Source: an uncultured Eubacteriales bacterium
GTDB taxonomy: Bacteria > Bacillota > Clostridia > Oscillospirales > Acutalibacteraceae
NCBI GenBank assembly: GCA_905198155.1
Contig: CAJKBQ010000042.1
Location: forward strand, 1 to 16,444
Direction of reading: 5' to 3'
DNA: 16,444 nt
Part shown: piece by piece, positions 1 to 6,341 of the stretch
How positions within the stretch are numbered: position 1 is the first letter of the stretch
Layout: every line of letters starts with the position of its first letter
Notes under the pieces: model-generated
Databases searched by the model: none
The model's input: only the letters and a program-made list of their open reading frames with translations
Told to the model about the DNA's origin: nothing
Made by a program: the position numbers and the translations under genes

Positions 1-220
1 CCCTCGCGAGGGAGCTGGCTCGCGCCGCAGGCGCGAGACTGAGGGAGTTGCCCCCAGCCGCAGCATTTCCCCACGCTGCGCTACCCCGGCGGTACGACCC
101 CAGGCTCCCTCGCGAGGGAGCTGGCAGCGGTCGACGCAGTCACCGCGTGCAGCGCCTGAGGGAGTTGCCCCCGGCCGCAGCATTTCCCCACGCTGCGCTG
201 CACACGCGGTACGATTCCCG
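1..220. repeat. Two tandem copies of a structured intergenic repeat
   Basis: Two units start at 1 and 107. Each opens with the palindromic CCCTCGCGAGGG, followed by AGCTGGC, a variable stem, GAGGGAGTTGCCCCC (one base differs soon after) and a nearly identical 35-base segment (48-82 and 165-199). The variable part differs in sequence and length: copy 1 has a TCGCGCC/GGCGCGA hairpin, while copy 2 has GCGGT/ACCGC arms. Conserved arms around an exchangeable stem suggest RNA-level or extragenic structure rather than coding. This style of CTCCCTC...GAGGGAG repeat is familiar from intergenic regions of Clostridia (recalled, not searched). The array may continue leftward beyond the window. Confidence 0.75.
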
Positions 221-360
221 GATTTTCAGGCAATTTCCCGGAACAGGCGATCAATGACCGCCCCAAACGCGCCAATCCCTCCCGCGCAGCCCAAAATATC
301 TATTATGTGTATGATCTCTTATCTATTATCTAAAAACAACAAAGAAAGGACGTATTTCCA

Positions 361-897
361 ATGACCAAAAACGACTACTGCCGCCATGTGCAGCAAACCC
401 TGGCCTACTTCGACAAGGCGCATATCGCGCTGACCGACGCGGAGCGCGGAGCGATTGAAGTGGCGGACTTCGGGCTGGGCGACTGCGGCCGGGTGGGGCT
501 GCAATTGCTGGTGTATGTCAACACCGACCGCGTATGCGCCAAAGAGATGGTGCTGCTGCCGGGACAAACCTGCCCGGAGCATCGGCACGTCCCGACGGAC
601 GGTCAGCCCGGCAAAGAGGAAACCTTCCGCTGCCGGTACGGCGAAGTGTATTTGTATGTTGCGGGCGACGGCGACCCGGCGCATATCCGCGCGCAGCTGC
701 CGCCGACGGACACCAGTGTGTATCACGAGGTGATTTTGCACGCGGGGGAGCAGTACACCATCCTGCCCGAAACGCTGCACTGGTTCCAGGGCGGACCGGA
801 CGGCGCGGTGGTGTCGGAATTTTCGACGCACAGCACCGACGAAACGGACGAATTCACCGACGCGCGCTTGGTGCGTGCGCCGCAGATTGATGATTAA
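361..897 (+). CDS. D-lyxose/D-mannose ketol-isomerase-like cupin protein
   Basis: This 178-residue protein resembles the cupin-fold D-lyxose isomerases (YdaE-type, EC 5.3.1.15), cytosolic metalloenzymes that interconvert D-lyxose and D-xylulose, often also mannose and fructose. The expected metal site is visible: H74 and H76 in EHRH, the acidic pair E86/E87 in GKEETFR, and H140 in LHWFQGG. Length matches the family (about 165-230). The start is supported by GAAAGGA at 344-350, 10 bases upstream. It is followed after 15 bases by a class II aldolase on the same strand, so the two are probably co-transcribed. No convincing promoter is visible in the AT-rich leader at 290-340. Actual substrate preference (lyxose, mannose or another C2-C3-configured sugar) cannot be read from sequence. 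Family call is fairly secure; substrate is inference. Confidence 0.82.
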   Translation: MTKNDYCRHVQQTLAYFDKAHIALTDAERGAIEVADFGLGDCGRVGLQLLVYVNTDRVCAKEMVLLPGQTCPEHRHVPTDGQPGKEETFRCRYGEVYLYVAGDGDPAHIRAQLPPTDTSVYHEVILHAGEQYTILPETLHWFQGGPDGAVVSEFSTHSTDETDEFTDARLVRAPQIDD

Positions 898-912
898 TGG
901 GAGGAATTTGCA

Positions 913-1737
913 ATGCTGGCCAATCTGAATGACGTGCTGCCGCAGGCGCAGCGCGGCGGATATGCGGTGGGGCTGTTCAACACGATTGACACCGATATGC
1001 TGGAAGCGGTGATTGCGGCGGCGGAGCGGATGCGCGCGCCGGTGATTATCGGAACGGCGGAGGTGCTGCTGCCGTACGGCGAACTGCGGCTGATTGCACC
1101 GTCGATCATCGCGGCGGCGCATCGCGCGTCGGTGCCGGTGGTGGTGCATTACGACCACGGGCTGACGTTTGACCGGTGCATGGAAGCGCTGAAGCTGGGG
1201 TTCACGAGCGTGATGTTTGACGGGTCGGCGGGCGATCCGGCGTCGAACCGCGCTGCCACGCGCGAAATGGTGCGGATTGCGCACGCGATGGGCGCGACGG
1301 TGGAGGGCGAGATCGGCCATGTGGGCGAAGCGGCGCGCGGCGACGAAACGACGTCCGACCGGTACACCACGCCCGATGAGGCGGCGGAATTCATCGCGGC
1401 GACGGGCGTGGACGCGATGGCGGTCGCAATCGGGACGGCGCACGGCGCGTACAAGACGAAGCCGCAGCTCGATCTGGCGCGGCTGCGGGCAATTCGCGCA
1501 CGGGTGGATACGCCGCTGGTGCTGCACGGCGGATCCGGGCTGTCCGACGACGATTTCCGCAGCACGATCCGCGACGGCATTGCCAAAGTCAATATTTTCA
1601 CCGATTTGTGCTGCGCCGGGGCGGACGCGATGGCGCGCGGCGGCGATTATCTGGCCATTCGCCGGGCGAAGGTCGCGGCGATTCAGGCGGCGGTGGAGCG
1701 GAAAATGCAGTTGTTCGGGTCGGACGGGAAATCCTGA
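913..1737 (+). CDS. Class II (zinc) fructose/tagatose-bisphosphate-type aldolase
   Basis: A 274-residue TIM-barrel class II aldolase; the family cleaves a ketose (bis)phosphate to DHAP plus an aldehyde. Visible landmarks: HYDHG with the catalytic Asp81 and zinc ligand His82, the EGEIGHVG segment (Glu131/Glu133), GTAHG (His177), LHGGSG (His205), and the phosphate-binding KVNIFT (225-230). The last motif has Phe where classical fructose-bisphosphate aldolases have KxNxDT. The length (about 275-285 in KbaY/GatY/FbaA-like proteins) fits. GGGAGGA at 899-905 lies 7 bases before ATG. It follows the isomerase gene by 15 bases, suggesting a two-step ketose pathway, but no kinase for the intermediate is present in this pair. 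The exact substrate (FBP, tagatose-BP or a ketose 1-phosphate) is not determinable here. Confidence 0.87.
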   Translation: MLANLNDVLPQAQRGGYAVGLFNTIDTDMLEAVIAAAERMRAPVIIGTAEVLLPYGELRLIAPSIIAAAHRASVPVVVHYDHGLTFDRCMEALKLGFTSVMFDGSAGDPASNRAATREMVRIAHAMGATVEGEIGHVGEAARGDETTSDRYTTPDEAAEFIAATGVDAMAVAIGTAHGAYKTKPQLDLARLRAIRARVDTPLVLHGGSGLSDDDFRSTIRDGIAKVNIFTDLCCAGADAMARGGDYLAIRRAKVAAIQAAVERKMQLFGSDGKS

Positions 1738-1791
1738 AACATCATGAGAAGGTGCGCACAGCAAAAAAGCCGAACAAAACGCAGTTTCAGC

Positions 1792-1820
1792 TTGACAGCA
1801 GGGTCGCGGAAGCGTATAAT
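1792..1820 (+). promoter_or_regulatory. Consensus sigma-A promoter for the GH28-like gene
   Basis: TTGACA at 1792-1797 and TATAAT at 1815-1820 are both exact consensus hexamers with a 17-base spacer; transcription would start near 1827, about 29 bases before the ATG at 1856. AAGGAGG at 1841-1847 sits 8 bases before that ATG. A perfect promoter implies strong expression unless a repressor or another control intervenes; no obvious operator palindrome is seen. Confidence 0.85.
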
Positions 1821-1855
1821 GATCCAAACAGTCTTTACGCAAGGAGGGTTCCCCC

Positions 1856-3442
1856 ATGATTGTCTTTGCAGAATATCCCATCGCAAGTGAACGATGCGAT
1901 CATTTCGAGATAACGGTAAACGGAAAAAAGACAAATGCGATAAAAACACGCGTTTCGGCAATGCCGTTCAACCGCCCCTGGCCGGGAAAACAACGACCGC
2001 TTGAACAAACGGAAATCGCTTCGTACCTCCCGCTTTTTACAGACGAACAACGCCTTGAATTCACAATAACGCCTGCCGATAAATTTGAAAAAGCGGTGAT
2101 ACGCCCGATTTCGGCCGGGGTTGTCCCGCAGATCAACGGCGGCAAAATACAATTTACAATTCAAAAAACCGGTTATTATACCGTAGAGCTTGACGGCCCG
2201 CACAACGCGCTGCATTTATTTATCGATCCCCTGCATCATTTCGAGCTTCCCCAAAACAATGCGTCCGTTTATTATTTCGGCCCCGGTGTCCACAATGTGG
2301 GCGAGCTGAGGGTAAAAAGCGGGACGACGGTGTATATCCACCGCAACGCGGTTGTTTATGGTTCCATCCTTGGGGTGAATGTAAAAAACGTAAAGATTTT
2401 GGGGGAAGGCGTACTCGACGGCAGTTTTTACGAAAGAAAAACCACGGATTTTCTATTGGGATACGATTATTCGCGTGTGCCCGAAGCAAGCTGGGAAAAG
2501 CAGCAGATGAAAAACATCTGCGATGAAAATTCAGACTGCTTTACGGATATTTCTGCCTATCAAAAAGGAACCGGCACATTTATCTGCCGCGACGACGCGC
2601 AGTTTGACCGGCTGCTGAAAACGATGCATCCGGTGCAGACGGGGATCAGTTTATATGCGTCGGAAAATATAGAAGTGACCGGCATTATCATCCGCAACTG
2701 TGCAGGGCTTTCTGTGACTCAGGCCGGGTGCAGAAATATTCACTACAAAAATGTAAAGCTGATCGGAATGTGGCGTTACAACAGCGACGGAATTGATTTT
2801 TACAATTGTCAGAACTGTTCGGTACGCAAAAGCTTTCTGCGCACTTTTGACGATACAATCTGCGTAAAAGGCCAGGTCGGGTGGGACACCGCAAATTCTT
2901 CGGATATCCTCATAGAAGATTGTGTCTTGTGGAACGACTGGGGACACACGCTGGATATCGGTGTTGACACCGTTGCCCCCGAAATCTGCAATATTGTTTT
3001 TCGGAACTGCGATTTAATACACAGCACCGGGACGGCAATGGATGTCGGCAATGCCGACAGAGCGCATATTCACAATATTTTATTTGAAAATTTGCGAATC
3101 GAATTTTCACAGTACGATTTGGCACCTGTCATTCAGTCTGACGACGAAACGGCGTTTCCCCCGAAAAACCAGCCGCCTGCTTTGATAAAAATGTTTTTGA
3201 ACTGCGGCGTCTGGTCCATTGATGGGATGTACGGAAACATAGAAAATGTAACGTTCAGAAACATTGCCGTGTGCGGCGATGCGCGCGACTTCCGTTCTTT
3301 TGTTTACTTGGAAGGACGCAGCAGCGCGCATTGCATCAAAAATGTGATTTTCCAAAACATATCGTACAACGGAAAGCCATTGGCAACGCCCGATGCGCTT
3401 CATATCAAATCCAACGAATTTGTCGATTTCAGGTTTTTGTAA
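1856..3442 (+). CDS. GH28-like right-handed beta-helix glycoside hydrolase
   Basis: A 528-residue protein with an N-terminal beta-rich domain (about 1-135) followed by a parallel beta-helix (about 140-510) like polygalacturonase-clan (GH28/GH49) enzymes. Signature segments are YYFGPGVHNVG (139-149), ILGEGVLDGS (181-190), NSDGID (309-314, cf. NTDG), TFDD (330-333, the Asp pair) and DWGH (361-364, cf. GHG). These place the presumed catalytic Asp residues at 311 and 332/333. No signal peptide is visible, so it probably acts in the cytoplasm on imported oligosaccharides. It has its own consensus promoter, ideal ribosome binding site and downstream terminator, hence is monocistronic. Its codons are noticeably richer in A/T than those of neighbouring genes, suggesting acquisition. 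The GH28 superfamily fold is convincing; the sugar it cuts is unknown. Confidence 0.8.
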   Translation: MIVFAEYPIASERCDHFEITVNGKKTNAIKTRVSAMPFNRPWPGKQRPLEQTEIASYLPLFTDEQRLEFTITPADKFEKAVIRPISAGVVPQINGGKIQFTIQKTGYYTVELDGPHNALHLFIDPLHHFELPQNNASVYYFGPGVHNVGELRVKSGTTVYIHRNAVVYGSILGVNVKNVKILGEGVLDGSFYERKTTDFLLGYDYSRVPEASWEKQQMKNICDENSDCFTDISAYQKGTGTFICRDDAQFDRLLKTMHPVQTGISLYASENIEVTGIIIRNCAGLSVTQAGCRNIHYKNVKLIGMWRYNSDGIDFYNCQNCSVRKSFLRTFDDTICVKGQVGWDTANSSDILIEDCVLWNDWGHTLDIGVDTVAPEICNIVFRNCDLIHSTGTAMDVGNADRAHIHNILFENLRIEFSQYDLAPVIQSDDETAFPPKNQPPALIKMFLNCGVWSIDGMYGNIENVTFRNIAVCGDARDFRSFVYLEGRSSAHCIKNVIFQNISYNGKPLATPDALHIKSNEFVDFRFL

Positions 3443-3518
3443 AGAAATCCAGTCCCCGACGGCAATATCGCGTCCTGCACCGGAAACGACGGTTTGCTGT
3501 TTGGCGCAGGCGAAAATG

Positions 3519-3580
3519 AAAAGTTCAATCATAAATGCAAGGGGCGCCGAAACCGCCCCCGCAGGTATGATTGAACTTTT
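3519..3580. terminator. Bidirectional intrinsic terminator
   Basis: Outer arms AAAAGTTCAATCAT (3519-3532) and ATGATTGAACTTTT (3567-3580) are perfectly complementary over 14 bases, and inner arms GGGGCG (3541-3546) and CGCCCC (3554-3559) add a second stem. A T-run follows on the + strand through 3583, and the A-run at the left gives a T-run on the - strand. It lies between the GH28-like stop (3442) and the convergent AraC remnant's stop (3582), so it can serve both. Confidence 0.88.
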
Positions 3581-3581
3581 T

Positions 3582-3706
3582 TTACGTTTCTTTTTCCCGT
3601 TCTTTCCGCGCATAAGCACCCGGCGGGACGCCGAACTGATTTTCGAAGCAGCGGATGAAGTGCGACAGATTCGCAAACCCGCTGCGGTAGCAGATTTCGG
3701 TATAAT
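3582..3706 (-). pseudogene. AraC-family regulator remnant (C-terminal HTH only)
   Basis: Read leftward from about 3706 to the TAA at 3582-3584, one frame gives about 40 residues: YTEICYRSGFANLSHFIR, CFENQFGVPPGAYAR and a short KEREKET tail. This is the second helix-turn-helix and terminal helix of an AraC/XylS regulator (I-x-E-I-AYRSGF-x-x-xSHF-x-R-xF...G-x-xPxxYR). The frame stays open to the right for some 25 further codons but loses family resemblance and has no start codon or ribosome binding site, and it runs into the decayed toxin element. The first HTH and the whole sensory domain are gone, so this is a gene relic. The lost regulator may once have governed the GH28-like gene (inference). 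Confidence 0.75.
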
Positions 3707-3758
3707 TGTACCGGAAACCGGAAGAAAAATCAATACCGGGCAGATATGATTTAATCCC

Positions 3759-4081
3759 AAACCGTTTTAGCTGGGGGAGCGTGGGCGGTTTCGTTTTTTG
3801 TTTGTACGCATGATTTTAACCGTCAGTGTAATTACACTGATCATCACCATACAGAAAGCGAAAAGCTCCGCCCCAGCCCGGAAAGTCGGGCTTGGTTGGC
3901 GAAGCCAAATCGCGGTCCGCGACCGCGATAAAGCACGACTTGTGCTGAAAACGCAGTTTTCAGCACAGCCGCCGAAAGTGTATAGATGCAACCTCAATAT
4001 TTGTTATAAAAAATTTTTCTGCATTATCAAGGCTTTTGCAGAAAAATGCAGGGCTTGGACGAAAAAAACAGGAAATTGAAG
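3759..4081 (-). pseudogene. Decayed copy of the type I toxin element
   Basis: This segment is a diverged paralogue of the intact toxin locus at 7483-7783. It shares the terminator-like stem (AAACCG 3759-3764 / CGGTTT 3786-3791 then T6), the toxin coding core (3800-3868, encoding ELFAFCMVMISVITLTVKI), and the 5' leader and promoter region (about 3970-4081, ending GGAAATTGAAG in both). In this copy the toxin's initial residues (MVTYT) are missing and replaced by unrelated sequence. The stop has shifted, giving a -NKKRNRPRSPS tail ending at 3767. The minus-strand promoter has decayed to TTGATA (4025-4030), 16 bases, TATAAC (4003-4008). The antitoxin promoter region is absent; the AraC relic lies there instead. 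Likely non-functional as a toxin. Confidence 0.78.
3875..3966. repeat. String of five consecutive hairpins
   Basis: Five inverted repeats follow one another almost without spacers. (1) AGCCCG 3875-3880 with CGGGCT 3887-3892. (2) TTGGC 3896-3900 with GCCAA 3904-3908. (3) ATCGCGGTC 3909-3917 with GACCGCGAT 3921-3929. (4) AGCAC 3932-3936 with GTGCT 3942-3946. (5) GTGCTGAAAA 3942-3951 with TTTTCAGCAC 3957-3966. Hairpins 4 and 5 share the GTGCT arm, so they are mutually exclusive. The string sits where the leader and start of the toxin message lie in the intact paralogue, which lacks these hairpins. Confidence 0.85.
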
Positions 4082-4149
4082 CGGAGGCGGCCGTTTTCTC
4101 AAGAGTTCGGTTTTCTGCCCCGTATTGCGCGTCTTTCTCCTCCTGCTTT

Positions 4150-4193
4150 CCCTTTCGGTTCTGATATGATAAATGTATCAGAAACCGAAAGGG
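4150..4193 (+). promoter_or_regulatory. Inverted repeat overlapping the ribosome binding site
   Basis: CCCTTTCGGTT-CTGATA (4150-4166) pairs with TATCAG-AAACCGAAAGGG (4176-4193) apart from one bulged base, with a 9-base loop. The right arm contains AAAGGGG, the ribosome binding site of the dehydrogenase gene, and is followed by ATTTTT just before its ATG. It could be a repressor operator, a translation-occluding hairpin or a terminator-like attenuator. A TATGAT hexamer lies inside at 4165-4170, but no good -35 element is seen 16-18 bases upstream of it. Confidence 0.72.
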
Positions 4194-4200
4194 GATTTTT

Positions 4201-5205
4201 ATGATGAAACACATTGTATCTGTGGGTCCAATGCACAGCGTGGTGGCCGAAATGGCCGATTTGCCGCCGATTACGGCGGACGAGATCCGGATCCGGAACA
4301 AGCTGGTCGGCGTGTGCCGCTCGGAGCACGACGCGTGGAAGACGGCGCAGCCGGGGCAGGCGTTCGGGCACGAGCCGATGGGCTGCGTGGCGGAAGTCGG
4401 CGCCAACGTGAAAGGGTGGAAAGTTGGCGACCGCATCGCCGGAATGTGGGGCGGGACGCTGCCCGGATCCGGCGGGTTCTGCGAGTATGCCAACGTGAAT
4501 CCGGCGCACAACAACACGCTGATGCACGTGCCGGACGGCCTGCGCGACGACGAAGCGATGGCGGAGCCGCTGGCGTGCATTTTCAGCGCGGTCAGCAAAG
4601 TGCGCAAAGGCGTGCCCGGCACCCCGGTGGCGGTGGTCGGGTGCGGCTATATGGGCTGCGGCGCAATCAGCTTGCTCAAAGCGTGCGGCGCGTATGTGGT
4701 GGCGATTGACATCCGGCCGGAATGCCTGAAATACGCGGCGCAGTTCGGCGCGGACGAAACGTATCTGGCCGACGAAGCGCGTGAAAAGTTTGAAGCGCGG
4801 GTGGGCTTTAACGACACCGGATTCGCCGCCGTGATGGAGTGGGGCGAAACGAACGAATCGCTTGACCTGGCCATTCACATCACGCGGATGTGCGGCCAGC
4901 TGTGCATCGGCGCATATCACACCGGGGGCAAGCGGCTGGTGGACGTGCAGCGGCTGAACCTGTTTGCAATCGACTGCCTCAGCACGCATCCGCGCGAACC
5001 GGAGCTGTCGCGGCAGGGGGCGCACAGCGCACTGCGGATGCTTGCCAGCGGCGAATGGAAATTCCGCGGTGTTCCGACGATGATCTACCCGCGCAATCAG
5101 TTCGACCGGGCGCAGGCGGAGCTGGAAACGAAGTACGGGCGGTTCATCAAGTCCGCCATTGATATGACGATGGCAGACGGCGAGCCGTATCTGGTGGGTG
5201 TATGA
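4201..5205 (+). CDS. Zinc-type medium-chain sugar/polyol dehydrogenase
   Basis: A 334-residue MDR-superfamily oxidoreductase. Catalytic zinc ligands are visible as Cys39 (GVCRSEHD), His57-Glu58 (FGHEPMG) and Glu122 (AEPLAC). The Rossmann fingerprint is VVGCGYMG (145-152), with Asp170 at the end of the second strand favouring NAD over NADP. The four-cysteine structural-zinc loop is absent. It starts the alsE-rpiB-alsK cluster and overlaps the next gene by ATGA (5202-5205), so it is translationally coupled. A role would be to oxidise or reduce a sugar or polyol feeding the allose route, which is inference from context. AAAGGGG (4188-4194) precedes both ATG 4201 and ATG 4204; either could be the start. 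The ribosome binding site is embedded in an inverted repeat. Confidence 0.85.
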   Translation: MMKHIVSVGPMHSVVAEMADLPPITADEIRIRNKLVGVCRSEHDAWKTAQPGQAFGHEPMGCVAEVGANVKGWKVGDRIAGMWGGTLPGSGGFCEYANVNPAHNNTLMHVPDGLRDDEAMAEPLACIFSAVSKVRKGVPGTPVAVVGCGYMGCGAISLLKACGAYVVAIDIRPECLKYAAQFGADETYLADEAREKFEARVGFNDTGFAAVMEWGETNESLDLAIHITRMCGQLCIGAYHTGGKRLVDVQRLNLFAIDCLSTHPREPELSRQGAHSALRMLASGEWKFRGVPTMIYPRNQFDRAQAELETKYGRFIKSAIDMTMADGEPYLVGV

Positions 5206-5861
5206 GCCGGGTGCGGCTGGCGCCGTCGATGATGTGCGCCGATTATGCATCTCTGGCGCAGGAATGCGCGGCGCTGCGCGCGGCAGGCGCCGATCTGCTG
5301 CACGTGGACATCATGGACGGCGATTTTGTCCCGAATTTTGGGATGGGATTGCAGGACACGGCGTTTCTGTGCCGCCAGGCGACGCCCGTCGGCGTCCATT
5401 TGATGATTCAGCACCCAGAGCGGTACGCTGCACAGTTTGCCGAATTGGGCGCCGCGCGCGTGGCGGTTCACGCGGAGGCGGCGGGCGACCCGGCGGCCGC
5501 GCTGGCGGAGATTCGCCGGTGCGGCGCGCGTGCGGGGCTGGCGTTAAATCCCGAAACGCCGCTGGATGCGGTTGCGCCGCTGCTGGGGCGGTGCGACGAA
5601 GTGCTGGTGATGGCGGTACATCCGGGGTTTGCAGGGCAGGCGTTTTTGCCGGAGGTGGTTCCGAAGCTGGCGGAATTGGCCGCGCGGCGCGGCGCGTACG
5701 GGTACGAGGTCTTTTTGGACGGCGCGTGCAGCTCGGAACGGATTGCGCGGTTCGCGCGCATGGGCGTGGACGGATTCGTGCTGGGGACGTCGGCGCTGTT
5801 CGGCAAGGCGGACGATTATGCGGCGATTCTGGCGTCGCTGCGCGCGCTGTGCGGCGAATGA
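5202..5861 (+). CDS. alsE: D-allulose-6-phosphate 3-epimerase (AlsE-like)
   Basis: A 219-residue TIM barrel of the ribulose-phosphate 3-epimerase family. Metal and catalytic residues are present: His34 and Asp36 in LHVDIMDG, His66 in GVHLM, and Asp173 in FLDGAC. Several segments match AlsE rather than the pentose enzyme Rpe: LNPETPLDAV, PGFAGQAFLPE, the AlsE-style DGxC after the second catalytic Asp (Rpe has DGG), and GTSALFG near the end. AlsE converts D-allulose 6-phosphate to D-fructose 6-phosphate. Its ATG overlaps the dehydrogenase stop, and an RpiB and an AlsK-like kinase follow, which supports the hexose assignment. One oddity is Gly where the family usually has Asp just before VHLM. 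The alternative, a general Rpe, is less likely given the neighbours. Confidence 0.85.
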   Translation: MSRVRLAPSMMCADYASLAQECAALRAAGADLLHVDIMDGDFVPNFGMGLQDTAFLCRQATPVGVHLMIQHPERYAAQFAELGAARVAVHAEAAGDPAAALAEIRRCGARAGLALNPETPLDAVAPLLGRCDEVLVMAVHPGFAGQAFLPEVVPKLAELAARRGAYGYEVFLDGACSSERIARFARMGVDGFVLGTSALFGKADDYAAILASLRALCGE

Positions 5862-5879
5862 GATTGGAAAGGATGGAAG

Positions 5880-6341
5880 ATGATGAGAATTGCAATCGGG
5901 AACGATCACGCGGCGCTGGAATTGAAACGCGCGCTGACGGAATACCTGACCGCGCAGGGACACACGGTGATCGACTGCGGAACCGATTCGGCGGAGCGGT
6001 GCGACTACCCGGTGTACGGCGAACGGGTGGGGCGCGCGGTCGCCGACGGCCGCGCCGATTTGGGGATTGCGCTGTGCGGCACCGGGGTGGGCATCTCGCT
6101 GGCGGCGGGGCGCGTGCGCGGGATTCGGGCGTGCGTGTGCAGCGAGCCGTACTCGGCGCAGCTGTCCCGCCGCCACAACAACACCAATGTGCTGGCGATG
6201 GGGGCGCGCGTGGTCGGCACGGAGCTGGCCAAGATGATTGTGCAGGCGTGGCTGGACGCGGAATTTGAAGGCGGCCGCCACCAGCGCCGCATCGAAATGC
6301 TCGACGGGATCGCGCTGCGGTCGTGGGGGGCATCGCGATGA
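5880..6341 (+). CDS. rpiB: Ribose-5-P / D-allose-6-P isomerase (RpiB family)
   Basis: A 153-residue RpiB/LacAB-family sugar-phosphate isomerase. Family marks include Asp9-His10 in NDHAA, the catalytic Cys66 in LCGTGVGIS, and His99 in RRHNNTNVLAMGAR, with length typical of the family (about 145-155). RpiB enzymes isomerise ribose 5-phosphate and also D-allose 6-phosphate to D-allulose 6-phosphate. Sitting between an AlsE-like epimerase and an AlsK-like kinase, the allose reaction is the natural reading (inference). AAAGGA (5868-5873) serves ATG 5880 or ATG 5883; the conserved region begins right after either. It starts 18 bases after alsE and its stop overlaps the next start by ATGA (6338-6341). 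Confidence 0.9.
   Translation: MMRIAIGNDHAALELKRALTEYLTAQGHTVIDCGTDSAERCDYPVYGERVGRAVADGRADLGIALCGTGVGISLAAGRVRGIRACVCSEPYSAQLSRRHNNTNVLAMGARVVGTELAKMIVQAWLDAEFEGGRHQRRIEMLDGIALRSWGASR

Noticed and set aside
1..220. CRISPR array
   Set aside because: Only two long units with conserved flanks and self-complementary interiors; no short direct repeats with unique spacers and no cas genes.
48..257. Short frame through the left-end repeat
   Set aside because: It merely translates the tandem repeat twice and has no ribosome binding site.
319..1881. Open reading frame of 520 codons on the minus strand
   Set aside because: Antisense to the isomerase and aldolase genes, no motif and no ribosome binding site; a shadow frame.
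3443..3518. Possible small gene between the GH28-like stop and the terminator
   Set aside because: Frames here are short, without start plus ribosome binding site, and the stretch is only a 3' untranslated tail.
5198..6268. Gly/Arg-rich 356-codon frame over alsE and rpiB
   Set aside because: Out of frame with two well-supported enzymes and composed of repetitive GAGR-type residues; a shadow frame.
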